The notes below the pieces were generated by a model that searched no databases, had not been told where the DNA came from, and worked only from the letters and a program-made list of their open reading frames with translations. Positions 57,728 to 64,000 of a stretch of 64,000 nucleotides of DNA are shown one piece after another. The stretch lies in assembly GCA_963851385.1 (NCBI GenBank), contig CAWKPE010000033.1, positions 62,001 to 126,000 of the forward strand, in the 5' to 3' direction. Made by a program: the position numbers and the translations under genes. This DNA is from CAWEFA01 sp963851385. Its GTDB lineage: Bacteria > Bacteroidota > Bacteroidia > Bacteroidales > DTGW01. Positions within the stretch are counted from its first letter, which is position 1; every line of letters begins with the position of its first letter.

Positions 57728-57780
57728 GTTATCAACTATAACAATTCAAAACTATTTTTTATTAACTAAAACTAATAATT

Positions 57781-58803
57781 ATGAAAAAATTTTATCTCAT
57801 TCTGATTTCATTTGCGGGGTACATTTATTCTCCTGCACAAGAAGTGCTTCAAGATGGAAATATGGAAAATGAGTCCGCATGGACAATTACCGATCTTTCA
57901 GCTAACGGATTAGATCCTGTAACAATTATTTTCAATTACACCGCCCATAAGCCGACAGGTGGTAAAGGAGGTTGTTTAAGTATTGCTGGGTATGGCCAAA
58001 CCCGTAATTTTATATATCAAAAAGTTTCTTTGACAAAAGGCCATACTTATTTAATAAGAGGACTTTTAAAAGATGGCAGTGATACCACCAATCTTATTTC
58101 TAATTATTGGGTCGAAGTGGATCTTGTTAAAAAAGAACCAATTATTGATAATTTTACTGGAACAGGCATTTCTGCTGATTTTGGTGCCGGTAATTATGAC
58201 TACGAGATGGGCATGCATTATTGGAAAACTATCGGTGCTATCCACTATGACCGTTTGACAGGTTATGACGGGCCTATTCAGAAAACAATACCCTTTGAAT
58301 GGTTCCATACCGCTCAGGACTCCTTATTAAACATCGGCACCTATCCCGACTCGTTAATAACAAGCCCGAGAGATACAGCTTTCACCAAAGCTCATGGCGA
58401 CAGTGCAAAATTCACTTTACCTGATACTGTTTCAACCACTGACTGGTATTTTTTAATAAAAGCAGGGGCTTTCATGACTGCTGGTGCAACAGAACCATCG
58501 TATAACTGGCTTTTAGATGAACTTAGTTTATGGGATTTAGCTCAACCAGTAACAGGTATATCGCAAATAGCAAAAGAAATGAACAAATTTGATATTTATC
58601 CCAATCCCACCAATGGCATTGTAAATATAAAATCAAATGCATCAAACCAAATTGCTTACAGTGTTTATAATACTTTGGGCATGCTTGTTAAATCGGGCTT
58701 AACCAATGGTAATATAAACTTAAGTGGACTTAGTAAAGGCTTTTATGTATTAAGTTTAGAAAATGGTTACTCGGTTGAACAACACAAAATATTGTTAAAA
58801 TAA
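57781..58803 (+). CDS. T9SS-secreted protein with putative carbohydrate-binding domain
   Basis: This 340-residue protein has a signal peptide (about 1-20). Residues 20-250 form a beta-rich domain opening VLQDGNMENESAWTI, like the start of CBM4/9/22-type galactose-binding folds. It continues FIYQKVSLTKGHTYLIRG and ends with TEPSYNWLLDELSLWD, the usual close of such modules. Residues 265-340 are a type IX secretion sorting domain (FDIYPNPTNGIVNIKS, LSGLSKGFYVLSLEN). No catalytic motif is seen, so it is best called a surface or secreted glycan-binding protein of the neighbouring locus. Which glycan is unknown. Confidence 0.75.
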   Translation: MKKFYLILISFAGYIYSPAQEVLQDGNMENESAWTITDLSANGLDPVTIIFNYTAHKPTGGKGGCLSIAGYGQTRNFIYQKVSLTKGHTYLIRGLLKDGSDTTNLISNYWVEVDLVKKEPIIDNFTGTGISADFGAGNYDYEMGMHYWKTIGAIHYDRLTGYDGPIQKTIPFEWFHTAQDSLLNIGTYPDSLITSPRDTAFTKAHGDSAKFTLPDTVSTTDWYFLIKAGAFMTAGATEPSYNWLLDELSLWDLAQPVTGISQIAKEMNKFDIYPNPTNGIVNIKSNASNQIAYSVYNTLGMLVKSGLTNGNINLSGLSKGFYVLSLENGYSVEQHKILLK

Positions 58804-58888
58804 TGCAAGTATTCATTCTGAAAATACAAAATAATGTCTTTATGAGGCTTTGTAAAATCAGGATTCTTAGTTTAACATGAGAAATTTG

Positions 58889-58926
58889 AAAGGACTAAAT
58901 TTTACTTAGGAAAACTTTAGTCCTTT
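58889..58926 (+). terminator. Terminator-like hairpin after the T9SS protein gene
   Basis: AAAGGACTAAA (58889-58899) pairs with TTTAGTCCTTT (58916-58926). There is no long T run, so it may be an mRNA-stabilising or attenuating hairpin rather than a full terminator. Confidence 0.5.
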
Positions 58927-59018
58927 CTCCTCTGTTTTCAGCGTCGCAACAAATTATTATTTTTTTATAGTTTTAACCTCGTTTTCGAATTGCAATTAAC
59001 AACTAACCATATAAATAA

Positions 59019-60680
59019 ATGAATCGTGTTTTTTCATTCGCTTTTGCATGTTTGGTAACAGGTTCACTTTTTGCACAAAAAGCAAAACCCAAATCCCCTA
59101 TTATGGGTTGGGCTAGTTGGAATAATTTTTTTGTAAATATTAGTGATTCCATAATTAAAGGTCAGGCTGATGCGATGGTTTTTTCCGGGTTAGCAAAGGT
59201 AGGCTACAAATACATCAACATTGATGATGGCTTTTTCTATGGTCGTTATGCTGATGGCTCTTTACGGATTGACTCTGTCAAATTTCCGCATGGGATGAAA
59301 TCATTAGTTGATTATATTCATTCAAAAGGATTAAAAGCCGGATTCTATTCCGATGCAGGTGCAAATACTTGCGGAGCGCAATATAATAAACAAACCGGAG
59401 GTGTCGGTGGTGGTATGTACAATCACGACCAACAAGATGCCAATCTGTTTTTTAAAATATGGGGGTTCGACTTTTTGAAAGTTGATTATTGCGGTGGATC
59501 AGTTCAAAAACTAGATGAGAAAATGCGTTATACAGCAATAAAAGCAGCTATTGACAATACTGGCAGAACGGATGTGAATTTTAATGTTTGTCGTTGGCAG
59601 TTTCCCGGTTCATGGGTAACAAAAGTGGCTGATTCGTGGAGGATATCCCAGGATATTTCTTTCGATAAATCAGCTCATTGGGACAGGATACTTTATGTGA
59701 TTGATTGTAATGCCTTTTTAGCAGCCTACTCGAGCCAGGGCCATTACAACGATATGGATATGATGCAGATTGGCCGGGGATTAACTGCCGAAGAAGATAA
59801 AAGTCATTTCAGTATGTGGTGTATTTTGTCGGCACCGCTGGTTTTGGGTAATGACCTTACAACAATCACTCAGCAAACAAAGGAAATTCTAACAAACAGC
59901 GAGGTTATTGCCATTGATCAAGATACAACAGGGGTACAAGGACATTTGGTCTCTGATAATGGTGCCGGTTTGCAGGTGTGGGCTAAAAACCTTAATGGCA
60001 AACAAAGCAATGAACGGGCGGTCGTTCTTTTTAACCGAAGTGAAGTGGCTGCTTCCATGTCGGTGAAATGGAGCGATCTTAATTTGTTAGGTGCAACTGC
60101 TGTTCGCGATCTTTGGTCTCACACCAATGTGGGAAGTATGGATTCTATGTATACAGTAACTGTCCCTTCGCATGGGGTGATTATGCTAAAAGTAATAGGG
60201 AAACATTCTAAATTGCAAGAAGTATTTGAAGCGGAATATGCATGGATTAACAATTTTAATATAACTCAAAACTCTGTGGTCCTTGCAGAACAAGGAAAGG
60301 CAGTTACTGATGCTATCTGTTCTGGCCGTGCAAAAGCAAGTTGGTTAGGTAATCGAGCAGATAATTATATCGAATTTCGTGATATTTATGCAAACGTTTC
60401 CGGAAGCTACAATCTTATTATTTCATTTCTATGTGGAGAGAATAGAAACGCAGTATTGAGTGTAAATGGATTAGATACTCTTGTAAAAGATATGAATTCT
60501 GGGAGTGTGTCAACTCTTAATAGCAGAACTATAACTGTAGAACTAAACAAAGGTTACAATACTATTCGAATTTCCAATGCTACCGGATGGTTACCCGATA
60601 TTGATAAGATTCAACTGGATTTGAATAAATATGAAACATCTATAATTGAGACCAACTATAATCCTTCTAACCAAAAATGA
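59019..60680 (+). CDS. GH27 alpha-galactosidase-like enzyme with C-terminal carbohydrate-binding module
   Basis: This 553-residue protein has a signal peptide (about 1-19, ending LFAQ). The GH27 (beta/alpha)8 domain starts MGWASWNNF and includes YINIDDGFF, GLKAGFYSDAG, the nucleophile Asp156 in FLKVDYCGG and the acid/base Asp212 in WRISQDI. YNDMDMMQIG follows, and a beta-sandwich occupies 310-395. Residues about 405-550 resemble a CBM35/CBM6-type module (FEAEYAWIN at its start, DKIQLDL at its end). GH27 enzymes remove alpha-galactose or beta-L-arabinopyranose side chains, and either fits a hemicellulose or arabinogalactan locus. There is no T9SS domain. Confidence 0.92.
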   Translation: MNRVFSFAFACLVTGSLFAQKAKPKSPIMGWASWNNFFVNISDSIIKGQADAMVFSGLAKVGYKYINIDDGFFYGRYADGSLRIDSVKFPHGMKSLVDYIHSKGLKAGFYSDAGANTCGAQYNKQTGGVGGGMYNHDQQDANLFFKIWGFDFLKVDYCGGSVQKLDEKMRYTAIKAAIDNTGRTDVNFNVCRWQFPGSWVTKVADSWRISQDISFDKSAHWDRILYVIDCNAFLAAYSSQGHYNDMDMMQIGRGLTAEEDKSHFSMWCILSAPLVLGNDLTTITQQTKEILTNSEVIAIDQDTTGVQGHLVSDNGAGLQVWAKNLNGKQSNERAVVLFNRSEVAASMSVKWSDLNLLGATAVRDLWSHTNVGSMDSMYTVTVPSHGVIMLKVIGKHSKLQEVFEAEYAWINNFNITQNSVVLAEQGKAVTDAICSGRAKASWLGNRADNYIEFRDIYANVSGSYNLIISFLCGENRNAVLSVNGLDTLVKDMNSGSVSTLNSRTITVELNKGYNTIRISNATGWLPDIDKIQLDLNKYETSIIETNYNPSNQK

Positions 60681-60760
60681 ATTACCCCGCCGCAAGCGGA
60701 CGGGGTATCTAAAAGCCTTTGCACATGGCTAAAGTGTGAGACCCAAGGGGCGGGGAATTA
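60680..60760. repeat. Nested palindromic repeat at the GH27 stop codon
   Basis: AATTACCCCGCC (60680-60691) pairs with GGCGGGGAATTA (60749-60760), with one mismatch. Inside it, TACCCCG and CGGGGTA make a second hairpin. The left arm touches the last base of the GH27 stop codon. The rest of the 384-bp gap to 61064 holds the second conserved leader and nothing else. Confidence 0.65.
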
Positions 60761-60960
60761 AACCCAAAAGAGATTAAAAGAATAAATACCTGCTGCCAAC
60801 ATTGCTCACATATAGTGCTAGGTTTCCGCTGGTATTTAAGCGTACGCTAACATAATGTAAATCAAATAATTTAATCAATGCTATACATTGGAATCGTTAA
60901 TTATTTAAGTATTACATTATAGTTATTATCTCAAAAGAAGTATTCATTTTTTAATTGATT

Positions 60961-61030
60961 TGATAGAATCTTAAAGATTTTAGAGATTATTTTCAAGAAG
61001 CGGGATTCTTGATAGATATAGTTTTGACTT
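60961..61030 (+). promoter_or_regulatory. Conserved 70-bp leader, copy upstream of GH39
   Basis: It begins TGATAGAATC and ends GTTTTGACTT, aligned without gaps to 57658-57727. It lies 34 bp upstream of the GH39 start and would serve GH39 and the co-directional GH43. Confidence 0.65.
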
Positions 61031-61064
61031 AGTTTTCTACTTGCACTAACTAAAATTAAATTAT

Positions 61065-62645
61065 ATGAATCGTGTTTTTTTATTCACTCTTACATGTTTA
61101 GTAACATGCTCACTTTTTGCTCAAAAAACAAAACCCAAATCTCCGGAAAGGGTAATTAGCGTTGATTTTATTAAGGAAAAAGGTGCCTTAAACACAATGT
61201 TTAAGGAATGTGTCGGAGCAGGTCGAGCCAACGAAGGCTTACGTGCTGATTGGCAACAACAACTTGCTTATGTTAAAAAAGAATGTGGTTTCAAATATAT
61301 CCGAATGCACGGGCTTCTAACTGATGACATGGGTGTTTATAAAGAAGATAGAAATGGGAAACCCGAATACAACAACATGTATATAGATGTATTATTTGAT
61401 TTTTTGCAAAGCATAGGTATGAAGCCCTTTGTTGAATTGGGTTTTATGCCATCGGCACTGGCAAGTGGTGACAAAACAATATTCTGGTGGAAAGGCAATG
61501 TTACCCCACCAAAGGATTATGAAAAATGGGGAGTATTAATTCGCAATCTTACAGAGCATTTCACTGAACGTTATGGTGCAGATGAAGTAAAAAGCTGGTA
61601 TTTTGAAGTGTGGAACGAACCCAACTTAACACCCTGGTTCTGGACTGGTACCCAGGAAGAATATTTTAAATTATATAAATATACCGTAAATGCTATTAAA
61701 AGTGTCAATCCTGCCTATCACGTGGGTGGGCCTGCAACAGCAGGCGCTGCATGGGAGCCTGAAATGATAGATTTCTGTACCAAAAATAATTTACCACTCG
61801 ATTTTATAAGCACTCATTCCTATGGTGTCAAACAAGGATATCTTGATGAATCTGGCAATGCAGGTACTATACTCGACAAAAATCCAATGAGTGTGAGCGG
61901 TGATGTTTTGCAAACTCGTAAAGAAATTACAAATTCTTCAAAGCCTAAATTGGAATTACATTACACCGAATGGAGTGCCTCATATACTCCTACTGATCCA
62001 ATTCATGACAGCTATCATGAGGCAGCATATATTCTATATAAACTGAAACAGGTTGGTAATGCTGCCAATTCTATGTCATATTGGGTTTTTACTGATATTT
62101 TTGAAGAAGCCGGTCCTCGTTTTGAGCCTTTTCACGGAGGTTTTGGATTATTGACAATCCAGGGAATCAACAAACCTGCATTTTATTCTTATCAATTTTT
62201 GAACCGGCTTGGAAATACGGAATTAGAAAATAATGATTCCACTTCCTGGGCATGCAAGGACTCAAAAGGTAATATACAAGTACTTGCCTGGGATTTTACA
62301 AATACTCATCCGGGCGATTCGGTCAATAACCAGGTTTATTATATCCGCGACTTGCCTTCAAAATCAAAAGGGAAGCTTAAAATAAATATTTCTAAAGTGC
62401 CTGAAGGCACCTATTCTCTAGAAGTTTATAAAGTAGGCTATCAGAGCAACGATGCTTACTCTACCTATCTTTCTATGGGGAAGCCTTCGCAGCTTACTAA
62501 ATTACAGGTAGAACAAATAAAGAAACAAAACGATGGGTCGCCTATTTCAAAAGAAATCGTAAAAGTAAAAACCGGAATTCCTTTTTCAAAAGAATTGGAC
62601 ATAAGGGAAAATGATGTCTACTTTTTAAATATGATCAAGCTTTAA
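61065..62645 (+). CDS. GH39 beta-xylosidase-like enzyme
   Basis: This 526-residue protein has a signal peptide (about 1-19). The catalytic barrel includes GRANEGLRADWQQQLAYV, FKYIRMHGLLTDDMGVY, the acid/base Glu185 in FEVWNEPNL and the nucleophile Glu302 in LHYTEWSASY. Both lie at the spacing expected for clan A. A C-terminal beta domain follows (about 390-526). GH39 enzymes release xylose or arabinofuranose from hemicellulose. The first 27 residues are nearly identical to those of the GH27 protein (21 of 27), pointing to a shared or copied leader. The gene is 38 bp from GH43 and likely co-transcribed with it. Confidence 0.93.
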   Translation: MNRVFLFTLTCLVTCSLFAQKTKPKSPERVISVDFIKEKGALNTMFKECVGAGRANEGLRADWQQQLAYVKKECGFKYIRMHGLLTDDMGVYKEDRNGKPEYNNMYIDVLFDFLQSIGMKPFVELGFMPSALASGDKTIFWWKGNVTPPKDYEKWGVLIRNLTEHFTERYGADEVKSWYFEVWNEPNLTPWFWTGTQEEYFKLYKYTVNAIKSVNPAYHVGGPATAGAAWEPEMIDFCTKNNLPLDFISTHSYGVKQGYLDESGNAGTILDKNPMSVSGDVLQTRKEITNSSKPKLELHYTEWSASYTPTDPIHDSYHEAAYILYKLKQVGNAANSMSYWVFTDIFEEAGPRFEPFHGGFGLLTIQGINKPAFYSYQFLNRLGNTELENNDSTSWACKDSKGNIQVLAWDFTNTHPGDSVNNQVYYIRDLPSKSKGKLKINISKVPEGTYSLEVYKVGYQSNDAYSTYLSMGKPSQLTKLQVEQIKKQNDGSPISKEIVKVKTGIPFSKELDIRENDVYFLNMIKL

Positions 62646-62683
62646 GGAAAATTTTAGGATCATAATATTTAATAATAATTAGT

Positions 62684-64000
62684 ATGCGAGCAAAAATTAC
62701 AACATTATTGGTTAGCGTGGGTTTGTCACTGGGAAGTGTATTTTTTGGTCAAACTACTTACAAGAATCCCATAATTACAGGTATGAATCCTGATCCAAGC
62801 ATTTGTCGGGTTGGCGATGATTATTACCTGGTCACATCTACTTTTGAGTATTTTCCTGGTTTACCAATCTACCACAGCAAAGACCTGGTAAATTGGAAAA
62901 TGATTGGGTATGCTTTGTCACGTGCAAGCAACTGTCCTTTGGGGGGTGCCTATTCATCAGGTGGTAATTATGCACCTACAATTCGCTACCACGACAGCAC
63001 TTTTTATATTACTTGTACCAACTATGGCGGGCAAGGTTCACAAGGCGCTTTCTATATAACAGCCAAAAACCCTGCAGGACCATGGTCTGATCCTTATTGG
63101 GTCAACAATTGGGCAGTCGACCCTTCTTTATTATTCGCAAATGACAGTATATACTACGTTTTACCTACTGATAATAGCACTTTTTCACTGGCTGTTTTAA
63201 ACCCAAAAACAGGAAAGTTTTATAAAGACCCTAAAATAATTGCACATGGCACTGGTAGTTCAAGCCCAGAAGGCCCGCATTTATATAAAATAAATGATTA
63301 TTACTACCTAATGTCTGCCGAAGGGGGAACTGGTTACCAGCACATGGAAGTAATACAGAGAAGTAAATCTATTTGGGGCCCATATGAAGTAAGTTCTGTA
63401 AACCCGGTTATTTCCAATAAAAACGACCCCGGTAATCAATTCCAGGCAATAGGTCATGCTGATTTAGTTCAGCTCCCGGATAGTAGTTGGTGGTTAGTTT
63501 GCTTGGGAATCAGGCCAAAAGGTGGACAATATCACCACTTAGGCCGTGAAACTTTTCTTGCACCTGTAACCTGGGATTCTGCTGGTTGGCCAAAAGGCGG
63601 AAACAACGGGATAATGAATGAAGAATACCCCGTACCTAATTTGCCTGAACATATTTGGGGAAAAGATTCTGTACGCGATAATTTTGATAGTGCAACCTTG
63701 AGTTTAAACTGGAATTTTCTTAGAAATCCTAGCGCTGCAGACTGGTCTCTTACTGAAAAACCCGGCTATATGAGGCTCAGAGGTTCAAAAATAAGTCTAA
63801 AAGATGTTAATTCTCCGGCGTTTATAGCGCGTCGGCAAACAGCTTTTAATATGGTAGCCTCAACCAAAATCGGCTTTACTCCCACAGCTAACAATGAAGA
63901 AGCCGGCTTGGCTGTCCGTGGGAATGATAATAATCATTTCGATTTGGTAATCACAATGATAGCAGGTAAAAGGGTTGTAATGCTAAGAAAATATTTGCAA
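62684..64000 (+). CDS. GH43-family glycosidase (beta-xylosidase/arabinofuranosidase-like), partial at window end
   Basis: The frame is open from ATG 62684 to the last base: 439 codons with no stop, so the gene continues outside the window. It has a signal peptide (about 1-23, ending FFGQ). The five-bladed propeller carries the three expected acids: Asp37 in MNPDPSICRVG (base), an Asp in WAVDPSLLF (pKa modulator) and a Glu in SSSPEGPHLYK (acid). A C-terminal beta-sandwich begins near 325 (DNFDSATLSLNWNFLR), typical of GH43 enzymes with an accessory domain. Substrates would be xylosyl or arabinosyl side chains. Confidence 0.92.
   Translation, partial: MRAKITTLLVSVGLSLGSVFFGQTTYKNPIITGMNPDPSICRVGDDYYLVTSTFEYFPGLPIYHSKDLVNWKMIGYALSRASNCPLGGAYSSGGNYAPTIRYHDSTFYITCTNYGGQGSQGAFYITAKNPAGPWSDPYWVNNWAVDPSLLFANDSIYYVLPTDNSTFSLAVLNPKTGKFYKDPKIIAHGTGSSSPEGPHLYKINDYYYLMSAEGGTGYQHMEVIQRSKSIWGPYEVSSVNPVISNKNDPGNQFQAIGHADLVQLPDSSWWLVCLGIRPKGGQYHHLGRETFLAPVTWDSAGWPKGGNNGIMNEEYPVPNLPEHIWGKDSVRDNFDSATLSLNWNFLRNPSAADWSLTEKPGYMRLRGSKISLKDVNSPAFIARRQTAFNMVASTKIGFTPTANNEEAGLAVRGNDNNHFDLVITMIAGKRVVMLRKYLQ

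Overview
The window looks like a low-G+C chromosome segment of a member of the Bacteroidota (Bacteroidia-like, saccharolytic, probably anaerobic or facultative). The evidence is a SusC/SusD pair, type IX secretion C-terminal sorting domains, a fused SecDF, a DUF3822-rsmD pair, DUF4783, TIGR02757, and legible Bacteroidota promoters (-33 TTTG, -7 TAnnTTTG). No species can be named from sequence alone.

Left part (0-18 kb): two tandem membrane-anchored SGNH-hydrolase/TPR paralogues; a susC-susD unit followed by a secreted CBM9-like protein; homoserine dehydrogenase; fabD; then an SGLT-type sodium/solute symporter with a small membrane protein facing a Nudix-type (NrtR/AraR-like) regulator; and an MsrB-MsrA fusion. 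Middle (18-43.5 kb): a two-component pair whose kinase is broken by several single-base indels; housekeeping genes (trmN6, TIGR02757, phzF-like, lolD-like ATPase, tatA, secDF, pdxH, nadC, rlmH, two FKBP isomerases); a large multi-PAS hybrid kinase interrupted by one in-frame TAA; two methyltransferase genes separated by a complete IS1-family element with 8-bp target duplications; a LuxR-type regulator divergent from a TonB-dependent receptor; and prfA.

Right part (43.5-64 kb): a C_GCAxxG_C_C protein; an M28 peptidase-like gene with a long unfamiliar N-terminal domain, broken by two frameshifts and bracketed by two direct copies of a 387-bp highly palindromic element; several other nested palindromic repeats; an outer-membrane barrel; a helicase; DUF3822-rsmD; tRNA-Asp with a damaged duplicate upstream and a truncated integrase downstream. 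The last 10 kb is a hemicellulose-type locus: a hybrid two-component regulator (HTCS, at least seven frameshifts), a T9SS-secreted protein, GH27, GH39, and GH43, which runs off the window.

The most unusual material is the non-coding structure: the 387-bp elements with 31-bp terminal inverted repeats, a Russian-doll nest of three inverted-repeat pairs at 48.27-48.80 kb, the tRNA-Asp mosaic, and a conserved 70-bp leader shared by two genes of the glycoside-hydrolase locus. Sensory genes are disproportionately broken (kinase, PAS hybrid, HTCS), while large housekeeping genes are intact. That points to real decay rather than uniform sequencing error, but read-level data would be needed to decide.
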